Source of the DNA: an uncultured Pelagibacteraceae bacterium
GTDB lineage: Bacteria; Pseudomonadota; Alphaproteobacteria; Pelagibacterales; Pelagibacteraceae
Assembly: GCA_902592265.1 (NCBI GenBank)
Contig: CACJDV010000002.1
Coordinates: 24,622 to 88,621, forward strand
Length of the DNA: 64,000 nt
Direction of reading: 5' to 3'
The position numbers and the translations under genes are program-made. Below, piece by piece: positions 45,546 to 55,430 of this stretch (positions are counted from its first letter, which is position 1; each line of letters starts with the position of its first letter). Under the pieces are notes generated by a model. The model worked only from the letters and a program-made list of their open reading frames with translations. It searched no databases and had not been told where the DNA came from.

Positions 45546-46051
45546 ATATCTCCTGTTTGCTCGTCGCCCGTATTTTGTAAAACTAAATTTTTATAATCTT
45601 CTGGAATTCTTAAAGTCTCAGATAGAATAAAAAGACATGATGCAATTGGAATTACTGATTGAACAAATGGTTGAGGAACCCATTCTAATGTCACCAGCGT
45701 TTCGCCTGTTATTAAGGTTAAAACTAAATAACCGTAATATGCTAATAATATTAAAAAACCATAAACCACTAGCTTAGATACAACAAAAAAAATTTTTCTT
45801 AATGGTAGCGGAAAAGCTTTAAAAATACTTGGTACACTTATGTGAGAACCTTTTAATGCGGCATAGGCGGAACCATAATATGTTATCCATGCAAGTTGGA
45901 CAGCAGCAACTTCATCGTACCAAACCAAAGCACTGCCGGCAAAACGAAAGGTAACTCCAAGTAAAACTGTTACTGCTAATGCTACCATCATTATAAACAG
46001 TATAATTTTTAGAATTTTTTCGTACGAATTTATAAAATTTTGTAATTTCAT
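45542..46051 (-). CDS. dctQ: TRAP transporter small membrane subunit (DctQ)
   Basis: 169 residues with four membrane helices and the family stretch LVWYDEVAAVQLAWITYYGSAYAALKGSHI. Coupled with dctM. Separated from dctP by 51 bases that contain a hairpin. Confidence 0.93.
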   Translation of the reverse strand: MKLQNFINSYEKILKIILFIMMVALAVTVLLGVTFRFAGSALVWYDEVAAVQLAWITYYGSAYAALKGSHISVPSIFKAFPLPLRKIFFVVSKLVVYGFLILLAYYGYLVLTLITGETLVTLEWVPQPFVQSVIPIASCLFILSETLRIPEDYKNLVLQNTGDEQTGDI

Positions 46052-46059
46052 ATAATATT

Positions 46060-46082
46060 CAGGCCCTCTGAATGAGGGCCTG
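46060..46082 (-). promoter_or_regulatory. Intercistronic hairpin between dctP and dctQ
   Basis: CAGGCCCTC (46060-46068) pairs perfectly with GAGGGCCTG (46074-46082), a 9-bp stem with a 5-base loop. No T run follows on the minus strand, so partial termination is less likely than protection of the dctP mRNA 3' end. It matches in position the hairpin of the other TRAP operon at 61111-61142. Confidence 0.7.
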
Positions 46083-46102
46083 ATAAGATCTATTTAATTA
46101 TA

Positions 46103-47077
46103 TTACTTTGCTAAAGATGATACTTTTTTTACTAAAGCACCACCAGTAGGAACTTCTGATCCAAATTGATCGTAAATTCCTTTACTAGCTGCAATAAAAG
46201 CACCTTTGTCCGCTTCGTTTACTTGGACACCAGCATCTTTAATTACTTTTAATAAAGATTTTTCAAGTTTAGCAGCTTCTTTGTACACAAATTTTTGTGT
46301 ATCTTGAGCAGCTTTCTCTAAAATATCTTGAACATCTGCAGGTAGTTTGCTCCAGTGATCCTTATGAACAGTTACATAAGCAGGAGTATAAACGTGACCT
46401 GTGATTGATAAATATTTTTGAACTTCTTGAAATTTAGCACTAGCTATTTGAGCATATGGGTTTTCTTGTCCATCCATTGTACCTGTTTTCAAAGCAGTGA
46501 ATACTTCAGAAAAAGACATTGGAGTTGGGTTTGCACCATATGATTGGAACATTTTAACTCTCCATTTTGATTTAGGAGTTCTTAATTTAATTCCTTTTAA
46601 ATCACCTGGAGTATTAATTGGTCTAGTATTATTTGTTATATGTCTAAAACCATTTTCCCATACAGCAATAACTTTGTAACCTGTTTTATCTTCAAGGTTT
46701 TTAAACATACCTGGTAAAACATTTTTTTCTACTTTAGCCATGTGCTTTCTGTCTTTAATAATAAAAGGCATATCAAAAACACCAAACTCATCATGAATAG
46801 AAGCCATTACTGATGAAGGTAACCACATATTAACTGTACCTAATTTTAGTTTCTGCATTCCTTGTTTGTCTTTTCCAAGTTGTGAAGAACCAAATACAGT
46901 TACTTTACCTTTATTGCCTAATCTCTTATTAGCAAGTTTAGCAAAATGATCAACTGAAGCTGAAAATAGAGAACCTGGTTTACCCACGTGTCCAAATTTT
47001 ACTTCAACTGAGTTTGCTGCAAAACTTAAGAATAAAGATGAGAACAATACAACGATTATTTTACTTAATTTATTCAT
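46103..47077 (-). CDS. dctP: TRAP transporter periplasmic binding protein (DctP)
   Basis: 324 residues with a signal peptide of about 21 residues (SKIIVVLFSSLFLSFAANS). The core has FGHVGKPGSLF, MDGQENPYAQIASAKFQEVQKYLSITGH and GIKLRTPKSKWRVKMFQSYGANPTPMSFSEVFTALKTG, including the Arg that binds the substrate carboxylate. C4-dicarboxylate-type family, actual ligand unknown. The ribosome-binding site is AAGGGAAATAA. Confidence 0.93.
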   Translation of the reverse strand: MNKLSKIIVVLFSSLFLSFAANSVEVKFGHVGKPGSLFSASVDHFAKLANKRLGNKGKVTVFGSSQLGKDKQGMQKLKLGTVNMWLPSSVMASIHDEFGVFDMPFIIKDRKHMAKVEKNVLPGMFKNLEDKTGYKVIAVWENGFRHITNNTRPINTPGDLKGIKLRTPKSKWRVKMFQSYGANPTPMSFSEVFTALKTGTMDGQENPYAQIASAKFQEVQKYLSITGHVYTPAYVTVHKDHWSKLPADVQDILEKAAQDTQKFVYKEAAKLEKSLLKVIKDAGVQVNEADKGAFIAASKGIYDQFGSEVPTGGALVKKVSSLAK

Positions 47078-47199
47078 ATTTATTTCCCTTAGTTATTATT
47101 TATTTAAAATAGGTTACCTAAAATATTAATATAGATCTAGTGAATAAATCAGCTTAGATTAAAAAATTTATTTAAGAAAATATCTGGAAAAATTTAAGA

Positions 47200-49578
47200 T
47201 TATTGTATGCTCGCTTGAGATTTATCGTCTTTTTTAGACATATCAACCTCAACCCACTCTGTCTTCTTAAGCTCTTTAGTTAAGGCAATTTTTAAAACCT
47301 CATCAGCAAACTCAACTGGAGTAATTTTTATCTCATCAATAATCTTTTTTGGCATGTCTACAAGGTCTTTTTCATTTTCTTTTGGAATTAAAACCTCTTT
47401 TATGCCTGCTCTATGGGCTGCTAATAGCTTTTCTTTCAGCCCACCAATAGGCAATACTTGGCCAGTCAATGTTACTTCACCTGTCATAGCCACATCTCTT
47501 TTTACTGGAATGTTTGTAATTGATGAAACTATTGATGTAACCATTCCTATTCCAGCAGATGGGCCATCTTTTGGTGTTGCTCCCTCAGGAACATGAATAT
47601 GAAAATCTTTTTTCTCAAATAATGGAGGAATAATTCCATATTCTAAGCATTTTGATCTTACAAATGATTTTGCAGCTTTAACCGACTCTTGCATAACATC
47701 ACCAAGCTTTCCAGTAATTTGCATACGGCCTTTACCTGGCATTGTTACTGTCTCTATTTTCAAAATTTCTCCACCATATTCAGTCCAAGCTAATCCTGTT
47801 ACTATACCCACCCTATTTTCACTCTCCAACTCACCTGATTTAAATTTAGGTACCCCTAAAAAGTCTGGTAGATTTTTTGAGTTGATATTGACTTCTTTTT
47901 CTTCTCCAGAGACAACCTTTTTAACTACTTTTCTCGCAATTTTAGAAATTTCTCTCTCGAGATTTCTTACTCCAGATTCCTTTGTGTAACTTCTAATAAC
48001 TTCTTTAATAATATCATCACCTAAATTCATTTCTTTTTCCTTCACACCATTATCTTTTATTTGTTTTGGAAGAAGATATTTGTTTGCAATATTTATTTTT
48101 TCATCTTCTGTGTAGCCTGCCAATCTAATTACTTCCATTCGATCTAATAGTGGAGGTAAAATGTTTAATGTATTAGCTGTAGTCACAAACATCACATCAG
48201 ATAAATCATAATCAACTTCTAGATAGTGATCATTAAAAGTCGTATTTTGCTCTGGATCTAAAGCCTCCAACAAAGCTGAAGAAGGATCTCCTCTATAATC
48301 ATTTCCAACTTTATCAATCTCGTCTAAAAGTATTAGTGGATTTTTAGTTCCAGCTTTTTTCATCATTTGAATAATTTTACCTGGTAAAGAACCTATATAA
48401 GTTCTTCTGTGACCTCTAATTTCTGCCTCGTCTCTCATTCCACCTACCGACATTCTTACAAATTCTCTATTTGTTGCTTTCGCAATTGATTTTCCTAAAG
48501 ACGTTTTTCCAACACCAGGCGGTCCTACTAAGCATAAAATAGGGCCTTTAATCTTATCCATTCTTTTTTGGACTGCTAGAAATTCAATAATTCTCTCTTT
48601 AACTTTTTCTAAACCAAAATGATCTTTATCTAAAACTTCAAGAGCTTTTTTTAAATCTATAACAACATCACTTTTTTTATGCCAAGGAAGATCTATCATC
48701 CAATCTAAGTAATTTCTCACCACAGTTGCTTCTGCTGACATTGGGCTCATATTTTTTAATTTTTTTAATTCTTGAAGACATTTTTTCTCAACATCTTTTG
48801 GCATTTTAGATTTAAGAATTGCTTTATTTAAACTTGTATTTTCATCTTTGCCGTCCTCAATTTCACCTAACTCTTTTTGGATAGCTTTCAATTGTTCATT
48901 TAAATAATACTCTCTTTGAGTTTTTTCCATTTGGGTTTTAACCCTTCCTCTAATTCTTTTTTCCACTCCAATAATGCTTGTTTCATTTTCCATTATTTTT
49001 ATGATTGCATTTAATCTTTTCTTTACATCAATAGTCTCAAAAATTTGTTGTTTCTCTGAAATTGTTGCAGTGATGTGTGAAGCAATGTTATCTGCAATCT
49101 GAGAAGGATCTTTTAATTTTTTAATTGTATTAATAGTCTCACTAGAAACTTTTTTATTTATAGAAGTTAATTTTTCCATTCGTCTGATTGCTGTAACGGC
49201 TAATGGATACAAATCTTCATCACCATCAATCACATCATTGTGAGGTGTAAAATCACAAGTTATAAACTTTTCATTATCCTTAAAATCAATAATTTTTACT
49301 CTACGAACACCTTCAACCAAAACTTTCACTGTTCCATCTGGGAGTTTTAAAAGTTGTAAGATACTACCTTCACATCCATACATAAATATGTCTGTTTTCT
49401 TAGGATCATCGATTTCAGAATTTTTTTGAGTTACTAAAATTATTTTTTTCTCTTTTTTCATCACCTCATTTAACGCAGAGATCGATTTATCTCTTCCAAC
49501 AAAAAGCGGGATTACCATGCTTGGAAAAACCACAATGTCTCTAAGTGGTAATAATGGTGAAGAAGTTTTTACGTCCAT
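47200..49578 (-). CDS. lon: ATP-dependent protease Lon
   Basis: 792 residues, one chain with N-terminal substrate domain, AAA+ module and Ser-Lys protease. Walker A is GPPGVGKTSLGKS (about 353), Walker B ILLDEIDKVG. The protease Ser lies in PKDGPSAGIGM (about 675) and the Lys in GGLKEKLLAAHRAG. Degrades misfolded and regulatory proteins. Neighbour of clpX and clpP. Confidence 0.97.
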   Translation of the reverse strand: MDVKTSSPLLPLRDIVVFPSMVIPLFVGRDKSISALNEVMKKEKKIILVTQKNSEIDDPKKTDIFMYGCEGSILQLLKLPDGTVKVLVEGVRRVKIIDFKDNEKFITCDFTPHNDVIDGDEDLYPLAVTAIRRMEKLTSINKKVSSETINTIKKLKDPSQIADNIASHITATISEKQQIFETIDVKKRLNAIIKIMENETSIIGVEKRIRGRVKTQMEKTQREYYLNEQLKAIQKELGEIEDGKDENTSLNKAILKSKMPKDVEKKCLQELKKLKNMSPMSAEATVVRNYLDWMIDLPWHKKSDVVIDLKKALEVLDKDHFGLEKVKERIIEFLAVQKRMDKIKGPILCLVGPPGVGKTSLGKSIAKATNREFVRMSVGGMRDEAEIRGHRRTYIGSLPGKIIQMMKKAGTKNPLILLDEIDKVGNDYRGDPSSALLEALDPEQNTTFNDHYLEVDYDLSDVMFVTTANTLNILPPLLDRMEVIRLAGYTEDEKINIANKYLLPKQIKDNGVKEKEMNLGDDIIKEVIRSYTKESGVRNLEREISKIARKVVKKVVSGEEKEVNINSKNLPDFLGVPKFKSGELESENRVGIVTGLAWTEYGGEILKIETVTMPGKGRMQITGKLGDVMQESVKAAKSFVRSKCLEYGIIPPLFEKKDFHIHVPEGATPKDGPSAGIGMVTSIVSSITNIPVKRDVAMTGEVTLTGQVLPIGGLKEKLLAAHRAGIKEVLIPKENEKDLVDMPKKIIDEIKITPVEFADEVLKIALTKELKKTEWVEVDMSKKDDKSQASIQ

Positions 49579-49638
49579 GAAATCAATATGGATATTAAAA
49601 TTATTTTTGCAATACCTTTTTACAAGTTATTAGGGTTA

Positions 49639-50907
49639 TTAAGCCGCTGTTGTCTTAGTTGTTTTGGATTTACTATCCTTTTTTGAATGAACAATAATGG
49701 GTTGCGACAGACCTTTAGCCGCTGATGAGTCGACTATTACCTCTTCAATATTTTCTTGACTCGGTAAATCATACATAGTCTTAAGAAGTATATTTTCTAA
49801 AATAGATCTTAAACCTCTTGCACCTGTTTTTTTGCTAATTGCTTTAATTGCAATTTCTTTAAGTGCAGAGTCTTTAAATATTAATTTAGCTCCATCTAGT
49901 TTAAATAACTCTTGATATTGTTTTGTTAAAGAATTTTTTGGTTCTTGCAGTATCTTAATTAAAGATTTTTCATCTAAATCTTCTAGAGTGGCAATCATAG
50001 GTAATCTTCCAATAAACTCAGGTATTAATCCATATTTAAGTAAATCCTCAGGCTCTAAGTTCTTCATCCACTCACCAGTCTTTTTATCTTGTATATTCTT
50101 AACATCTGCTCCAAAACCAATAGATGTTCCTTTATCTCTCTGAGAAATAATCTTATCAAGTCCCGCAAATGCTCCGCCACAAATGAATAAAATATTTGTA
50201 GTATCAACTTGTAAGAATTCTTGTTGGGGGTGTTTTCTACCACCTTGAGGAGGTACACTTGCAATTGTCCCTTCCATTATTTTTAATAAAGCTTGTTGAA
50301 CACCTTCACCTGAAACGTCTCTTGTAATAGATGGATTTTCAGATTTTCTGCTAATCTTATCGACCTCATCAATGTACACAATTCCCCTTTGGGCTTTTTC
50401 AACATTATAATCTGCTGCTTGTAACAATTTTAAAATAATATTTTCTACATCCTCTCCTACGTAACCTGCCTCAGTTAAAGTTGTTGCATCAGCCATTGTA
50501 AATGGAACATCTAAAATTCTAGCCAGCGTTTGTGCTAATAATGTTTTTCCACATCCAGTTGGACCAACTAAGAGTATATTAGATTTTGCAAGCTCTACAT
50601 TTTTACTCGTTTTATTTTCATAATTTAGTCTTTTGTAATGATTGTGAACAGCTACTGATAAAACTTTTTTTGCATGAGATTGTCCGATTACATAATCATC
50701 TAGGACTGTACAAATTTCTTTTGGTGATGGTAAACCATCTTGATGTTTTACAAATGTATCTTTACTTTCCTCTTTTATAATGTCCATGCAAAGTTCAACA
50801 CACTCATCACAAATAAATACAGTTGGACCTGCAATTAATTTTCTTACCTCGTGTTGGCTTTTGCCGCAGAAGGAGCAATAAAGAATATTTTTATTATTTG
50901 TGTTCAT
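49639..50907 (-). CDS. clpX: ATP-dependent Clp protease ATP-binding subunit ClpX
   Basis: Unfoldase, 422 residues. N-terminal zinc-binding domain: [31 protein letters not shown]. Walker A is [12 protein letters not shown], Walker [10 protein letters not shown]. The RGLRSILE sensor-2 region and the C-terminal tail are present. Feeds ClpP encoded just upstream. Confidence 0.97.
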   Translation of the reverse strand: MNTNNKNILYCSFCGKSQHEVRKLIAGPTVFICDECVELCMDIIKEESKDTFVKHQDGLPSPKEICTVLDDYVIGQSHAKKVLSVAVHNHYKRLNYENKTSKNVELAKSNILLVGPTGCGKTLLAQTLARILDVPFTMADATTLTEAGYVGEDVENIILKLLQAADYNVEKAQRGIVYIDEVDKISRKSENPSITRDVSGEGVQQALLKIMEGTIASVPPQGGRKHPQQEFLQVDTTNILFICGGAFAGLDKIISQRDKGTSIGFGADVKNIQDKKTGEWMKNLEPEDLLKYGLIPEFIGRLPMIATLEDLDEKSLIKILQEPKNSLTKQYQELFKLDGAKLIFKDSALKEIAIKAISKKTGARGLRSILENILLKTMYDLPSQENIEEVIVDSSAAKGLSQPIIVHSKKDSKSKTTKTTAA

Positions 50908-50994
50908 AAAATTTTAAACGAATCAATAGAACTACTTTATTATAAATGACTCCTATTAATCAAGTTTTGGATTTTGTGAACTATATGTGGTGTT

Positions 50995-51606
50995 CTAAGA
51001 TCTTTTCTCTACTACAGAATCTATTAGTCCAAAAGATTTGGCCGCGTCTGCTGTCATAAAATTATCTCTTTCTAAAGCAGTTTTAATTTCATCCACAGAT
51101 TTGCCAGTATGTTTGGAATATATTTCATTCAATCTTTTTTTTAATGATAATACTTCATTCGCATGAATTTCGATATCAGTAGCCTGTCCTTGAAAGCCAG
51201 CAGATGGTTGGTGAACCATAATTCTTGAATTTGGAAGTGAAAATCTTTTTCCTTTTGTTCCTGCTGATAATAAAAAAGATCCCATTGAAGCTGCTTGTCC
51301 AATGCATAAAGTTGAGATATCGGGTTTTACATATTGCATTGTATCGTAAATACCTAAACCTGCTGTAACAAGTCCACCTGGACTATTAATATATAAAAAA
51401 ATTTCTTTTTTAGGATCCTCTGCTTCTAGAAATAATAATTGAGCTGTAATTAATGAAGCTACATTGTCATTTATTTGACCTGTCAAAAAAATAATTCTTT
51501 CTTTTAACAGTCTTGAATAAATATCGTAGGCTCTTTCCCCTTTGTTTGATTGCTCAACAACCATAGGTATTAAGCTACTCATATGCTCTGATAATTTATT
51601 ATTCAT
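50995..51606 (-). CDS. clpP: ATP-dependent Clp protease proteolytic subunit
   Basis: 203 residues. The catalytic Ser is in [14 protein letters not shown] (about 105), His in [11 protein letters not shown] (about 130), and Asp in the ERDNFM region. Forms the tetradecameric chamber. The N-terminus [19 protein letters not shown] is normal for the family. Confidence 0.97.
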   Translation of the reverse strand: MNNKLSEHMSSLIPMVVEQSNKGERAYDIYSRLLKERIIFLTGQINDNVASLITAQLLFLEAEDPKKEIFLYINSPGGLVTAGLGIYDTMQYVKPDISTLCIGQAASMGSFLLSAGTKGKRFSLPNSRIMVHQPSAGFQGQATDIEIHANEVLSLKKRLNEIYSKHTGKSVDEIKTALERDNFMTADAAKSFGLIDSVVEKRS

Positions 51607-51639
51607 AAAACTGATTCGTATTACTTATACAACTTGAGA

Positions 51640-53052
51640 TTACTTTTTGCTAACTTTTTTTGTTTTTTTGGCAGGAGACTTAGTTTTTGGGGTGGTTTTT
51701 TTTACCTCTTTTTTTTTAGTTTCAATTTTATTATTTGAAGCTTGTTTTGTTTCGTCATCTTGATTTTGAGATTGTTTTAATATTTTTTCTGCTTCTTCTT
51801 TTGAAACCTCTTTTTTATTAGATTTAGCTTTTTGTTTAACAAGATTCAAAATTTTTTCTTCATATACCGTTCCTCTTAAGCTAGCGAGAGCTGATTGATT
51901 TTTTTGATAAAAATCCATTACCATTTTTTCCTGACCAGGCATCATTCTTATTTGTTTTTGAACCTCAGCTTGCAATTCTTGTTCTGATACTTTTATCTGA
52001 TTTTGTTCACCAAATTCGTTTAAAATTAAACCAACTTTAATTCTTTTTTTTGCTATCTCTTCAAAATTATCTTTACTTTTTTTTTTATCTTCGTCTGTCA
52101 TTCCTTGAGAGAGAACTTTCACTTCTTCATCAACTAAATTTTGTGGGATTTCGTCTACTTTAAATTTCTCTAATTCTTTAAGAATTTGATTTTTTGACAA
52201 TCTATCTAGTGAATTTTTATATTCATCATTAATTTGTTTTGAAATAAGAGTTTTCAAATCTTTTAAGTCTTTTGCCCCAAGATTTTTTGCAAATTGATCA
52301 TCAATTTTTACTTCATCCGAAATTTTTACCGACAATATCTTACAATTAAATTTTGCTTTTTTATTTACTAAGTCTTTTTCAGGAAAGTTTTCAGGCAAAG
52401 TAGCTTCAACAATTTTTTGATCATCTTTTTTAACTCCAATTAATTGTTTATCAAAACCTTTTAAAAATAAATCTTTACCTAAAGTTAATTGTGTATTTTT
52501 CCCTTCCCCTCCTTTAAATGATTTTTCATCAACAGTTGCAGTATAATCAAATGTTACAAGATCTCCCTCTTTTGCTTTGGTTTCGGGTGGAGCATCTTTG
52601 AAGCTGGGTGTGTTTTTAGCTATCTCTTTAATTCTTTTTTCGGTTTCACTCTCGTCAATTTTAACTGTGTATTCATCAAATTTAATATTTTCTATAGATT
52701 TTAATTCAACTTTAGGAAACTCTGTGACGGAAATTATATATTCTAGATCTTTATCTTCACCATACGTTTTGAGATCCAATTTTGGTTGTCCTGCTGGTTT
52801 TATTTTGTTTTCCTCTAAAGCCTTTGTAGTTGTGTCTTTTAAAACTTTGTCTAAAACTTCGCTAAATACTGCTTTACCAAACTGTCTTTTTAAAACTTCT
52901 ACTGGAACTTTTCCTGGTCTAAACCCTTTTAAATTTACAGTACCTTTAATTTCTTCATACTTTTCATCCATATAAGAATTCATTGTTTTTTTATCAATGA
53001 AAACTTTTATATCTTTATTAAGACCTTTTTTATTTTCTACAGTAACTTTCAT
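51640..53052 (-). CDS. tig: Trigger factor
   Basis: Ribosome-bound chaperone and prolyl isomerase, 470 residues. The ribosome-binding loop is NLKGFRPGKVPVEVLKRQFG (the GFRxGKxP signature). The central FKBP domain (about 155-240) includes EGDLVTFDYTATVDEK. The helical C-terminal domain ends in a long lysine- and threonine-rich tail (from about 410), an extension over the E. coli protein. Order tig-clpP-clpX-lon is the standard arrangement. Confidence 0.96.
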   Translation of the reverse strand: MKVTVENKKGLNKDIKVFIDKKTMNSYMDEKYEEIKGTVNLKGFRPGKVPVEVLKRQFGKAVFSEVLDKVLKDTTTKALEENKIKPAGQPKLDLKTYGEDKDLEYIISVTEFPKVELKSIENIKFDEYTVKIDESETEKRIKEIAKNTPSFKDAPPETKAKEGDLVTFDYTATVDEKSFKGGEGKNTQLTLGKDLFLKGFDKQLIGVKKDDQKIVEATLPENFPEKDLVNKKAKFNCKILSVKISDEVKIDDQFAKNLGAKDLKDLKTLISKQINDEYKNSLDRLSKNQILKELEKFKVDEIPQNLVDEEVKVLSQGMTDEDKKKSKDNFEEIAKKRIKVGLILNEFGEQNQIKVSEQELQAEVQKQIRMMPGQEKMVMDFYQKNQSALASLRGTVYEEKILNLVKQKAKSNKKEVSKEEAEKILKQSQNQDDETKQASNNKIETKKKEVKKTTPKTKSPAKKTKKVSKK

Positions 53053-53062
53053 AATAAATTAG

Positions 53063-53147
53063 TGGTAGGGCGAAAAGGACTCGAACCTTCACAGATTGCT
53101 CTATCGGTTCCTAAGACCGACGCGTCTACCAATTCCGCCATCGCCCC
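53063..53147 (-). tRNA. tRNA-Leu (anticodon UAG)
   Basis: 85-nt type II tRNA with encoded CCA. The acceptor GGGGCGA pairs with TCGCCCT (one G-U), the anticodon loop is CTTAGGA (TAG), there is a long variable arm, and the T-loop is GGTTCGAGTCC. Ten bases upstream of tig on the same strand. Confidence 0.95.
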
Positions 53148-53236
53148 ACAAATTTAAGAGGTTTTATATATGATTGAAACTATTTGTCCAACGACAATTA
53201 TTGTAAATTATATAATTTTTACTCTATAATATTATT

Positions 53237-53488
53237 ATGATTGTTTCTCCATGTATAAGTATTTGCAAAACTGATCCAAAAACTGGCTATTGCTATGGGT
53301 GTGGAAGAAATAATGAAGAAAAAAAAATCTGGAAACTTGAAGATACAACTGATGAGTGGAAAAAAGAAAATCTTGAAGTTATCCAAAAAAGATTAACTGG
53401 CTGGCAACTAGAAAGTTTTAAAGAATCCTATACTTATAAAATTGAAAATGGTATCTCTCTTTTTAAAAAAAAATTATTAGATGAGTAA
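53237..53488 (+). CDS. DUF1289 family protein
   Basis: 83 residues. SPCISICKTDPKTGYCYGCGRNNEE near the start holds four cysteines in the DUF1289 spacing, probably binding a metal; the W..LEDTTDEWK segment also fits. Function unknown. Its stop overlaps the start of the next small gene. Confidence 0.9.
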   Translation: MIVSPCISICKTDPKTGYCYGCGRNNEEKKIWKLEDTTDEWKKENLEVIQKRLTGWQLESFKESYTYKIENGISLFKKKLLDE

Positions 53489-53654
53489 AACTACGATTAT
53501 AATTATTGTTTATGTTCTGGGTCTTATTTTTGGGGCTCTTTTTCTTGATTTATGGAGTGCCGACACCAACATCATCAAAGGATTAGTAGGACTCGGTTGG
53601 ACAGCTTTACTTTTAATTGGTTTATTTTTTGCCGAAAAAAATGAAAGAAATTAG
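53481..53654 (+). CDS. Small two-helix membrane protein (57 residues)
   Basis: Starts MSKTTIIIIVYVLGLIFGAL with helices at about residues 5-22 and 33-51 and a charged tail AEKNERN. The ATG lies inside the DUF1289 gene end and the stop overlaps the next gene by 14 bases, so three genes are coupled. No family recognised. Confidence 0.7.
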   Translation: MSKTTIIIIVYVLGLIFGALFLDLWSADTNIIKGLVGLGWTALLLIGLFFAEKNERN

Positions 53655-54063
53655 ATTTTTAATTTTTCTTTTATTAATAATTCTACCTTTCCAACACCTT
53701 AAATCAGAAATAATCATTATGAGTAAATGTGATGATAAACAGGATGAATTTTTAAAAAATGAATACATATTAAATCTAGACGAATTAATCATGACTAGAA
53801 ATTATGTTTACAAGGAAAAAACATATCAAAAATATCGATTAACTGATTTAAGTACTAAAAAATCTAACTCTTATGTTCGAAATATTTATGAAGAAAATGG
53901 TAAAATACTCACTCATAAGCACGGATATCCTCAATTTTATACTCAAATTCTTTTTGAAAAAGACAAACAAGAAATTTTCATGAAAACTGTTCTTAATGAT
54001 GAAGAAGGAATATCTAAAATTTCTTCTTGTAAAAAAATTGAGAAATTTAAAAAAGAAAGTTAA
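53641..54063 (+). CDS. Secreted protein of unknown function
   Basis: 140 residues from the ATG at 53641 (a longer frame begins at 53617). The later start gives a clean signal peptide: KEIRFLIFLLLIILPFQHLKSE. The mature part has few features (two cysteines, SKCDDK and SSCKK, could form a disulfide). I recognise no family. Overlaps the 57-residue membrane protein. Confidence 0.75.
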   Translation: MKEIRFLIFLLLIILPFQHLKSEIIIMSKCDDKQDEFLKNEYILNLDELIMTRNYVYKEKTYQKYRLTDLSTKKSNSYVRNIYEENGKILTHKHGYPQFYTQILFEKDKQEIFMKTVLNDEEGISKISSCKKIEKFKKES

Positions 54064-54185
54064 CTTTTTTTATTTTTCTTGGAGAAATTTTTTTTTCTAT
54101 TTCCAAATCTATTGTTAGTAATGTTACTTCTATGTTTTGCGTAAGCTTGTTTTTGGGCTTGTTTCATTGCTCGCTTTGATGACAT
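54060..54185 (-). CDS. Very small, strongly basic protein (41 residues)
   Basis: Begins MSSKRAMKQAQKQAYAKHRS and ends in a Lys/Asn-rich tail. About a third of the residues are Lys or Arg and there are no hydrophobic clusters, so RNA or DNA binding is a guess. Its stop overlaps the stop of the secreted protein from the other strand. A short gap of 4 bases separates it from the phosphatase gene upstream, so they may be an operon. Confidence 0.55.
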   Translation of the reverse strand: MSSKRAMKQAQKQAYAKHRSNITNNRFGNRKKNFSKKNKKS

Positions 54186-54189
54186 AATT

Positions 54190-54747
54190 TTAAAAATCTA
54201 TTTCTATACTACCAATTTTATTAAAATTCTTATCTGCAATAACTATTTCACCCGATGAAGGAGCATAATCTAAAGCCTCAGATATTACCACATAATGTGT
54301 CACAAAAATTAAATTTTCATTACTTTTGAATTTTTTAACATAATTTTTCAAATCCAACATTTGTCTTTTTTTATTGTTAGCAAACTTTGCGCTAAAAAAG
54401 GAATTTAAAAAATCTTTTGTTTCAAAATTTATAAAGGCTAATTTAGCAGTCTCTTTACAACGACACCATTCACTTGAAAAAACTTTAAAAATTGGAACAT
54501 TGTTTTCTATAAAAAAATTTCCAATCTTTTTTGCTTGGTTTCTTCCTTCTACACTCAAATTTCTTTGAGTATCACAGTTATTAATATCAAAATTTTCAGG
54601 ATCTCCACCACCTGGTGCATATGCGTGCCTAATAAATATAAGTTTACCACCTTTTTTGAGCTTTAAGGATAATTCTTGATTTAAATCTGCTTTAACCGTT
54701 GCAGGTAAAGTTATAAAAATAATGAGAAAAAATTTTATAAGTTTCAT
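54190..54747 (-). CDS. Secreted histidine phosphatase family protein
   Basis: 185 residues with a signal peptide (LIKFFLIIFITLPATVKA). The RHG-type motif is LIFIRHAYAPGGG, with a second Arg in VFSSEWCRCKETA and the His in LIFVTHYVVISE. A histidine phosphatase active in the periplasm is likely. Substrate unknown. Divergent from the UdgB gene, with 2 bases between the starts. Confidence 0.85.
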   Translation of the reverse strand: MKLIKFFLIIFITLPATVKADLNQELSLKLKKGGKLIFIRHAYAPGGGDPENFDINNCDTQRNLSVEGRNQAKKIGNFFIENNVPIFKVFSSEWCRCKETAKLAFINFETKDFLNSFFSAKFANNKKRQMLDLKNYVKKFKSNENLIFVTHYVVISEALDYAPSSGEIVIADKNFNKIGSIEIDF

Positions 54748-54749
54748 TA

Positions 54750-55430
54750 ATGACTATTAAATTAAAAAAAATAAATAATACAATTATTAAATGCAAAAAA
54801 TGTCCAAGGCTTGTTAGTTTTATTAAAAAAATTTCAACACAAAAAAGAAAACAAAATAAGAATGAAAAATACTGGGGAAAACCAGTCCCGGGCTTTGGTG
54901 ATAAAAAAGCAAAATTGATGATCTTAGGTCTTGCTCCTGCGGCTCATGGTGGAACAAGAACTGGAAGGGCATTCACAGGAGATAAATCAGGGAATTTTTT
55001 ATTTAAAAGTTTATTTTTAACAGGAATTTCTAATCAAGATTTTTCAGAAAAAGCAAATGATAATTTAAAATTACATAATACTTACATAACTAATATTCTT
55101 AAATGTGTTCCTCCAGGTGATAAACCAGAAGGTAATGAATTAAATCGCTGTTCAAATCATTTTGAAAATGAAATTGAAAATTTAAAAAATCTTAAAGTGA
55201 TCATAACTCTTGGAAAGGTTGCATTTGATAATTGTTTAAAAATTTATAAAAAAAAGTTTACGCTTAGCAAAAAATATGAATTCAGACACGGAAACAAATA
55301 TTTATTACCAGATAATAAAGTTTTAATTGCTTGTTATCATCCAAGTCCAAGAAATGTAAATACAAAATTAGTTACGACTACCATGATTAACAAATTACTT
55401 ATTAAAGCAAAGAAAATAGCTATGATTTAA
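54750..55430 (+). CDS. Uracil-DNA glycosylase, UdgB (family 5) type
   Basis: 226 residues. The N-terminal Cys pair CKKCPRLV and the later CVPPGDKPEGNELNRC are 4Fe-4S ligands. YWGKPVPGFGDKKAKLMILGLAPAAHGGTRTGRAFTGD is the catalytic front region of UdgB, and CYHPSPRNVNT the DNA-intercalation motif. Removes uracil and other deaminated bases. Family 5 lacks the polar Asp of other families, consistent with the Ala in LAPAAHG. Confidence 0.92.
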   Translation: MTIKLKKINNTIIKCKKCPRLVSFIKKISTQKRKQNKNEKYWGKPVPGFGDKKAKLMILGLAPAAHGGTRTGRAFTGDKSGNFLFKSLFLTGISNQDFSEKANDNLKLHNTYITNILKCVPPGDKPEGNELNRCSNHFENEIENLKNLKVIITLGKVAFDNCLKIYKKKFTLSKKYEFRHGNKYLLPDNKVLIACYHPSPRNVNTKLVTTTMINKLLIKAKKIAMI

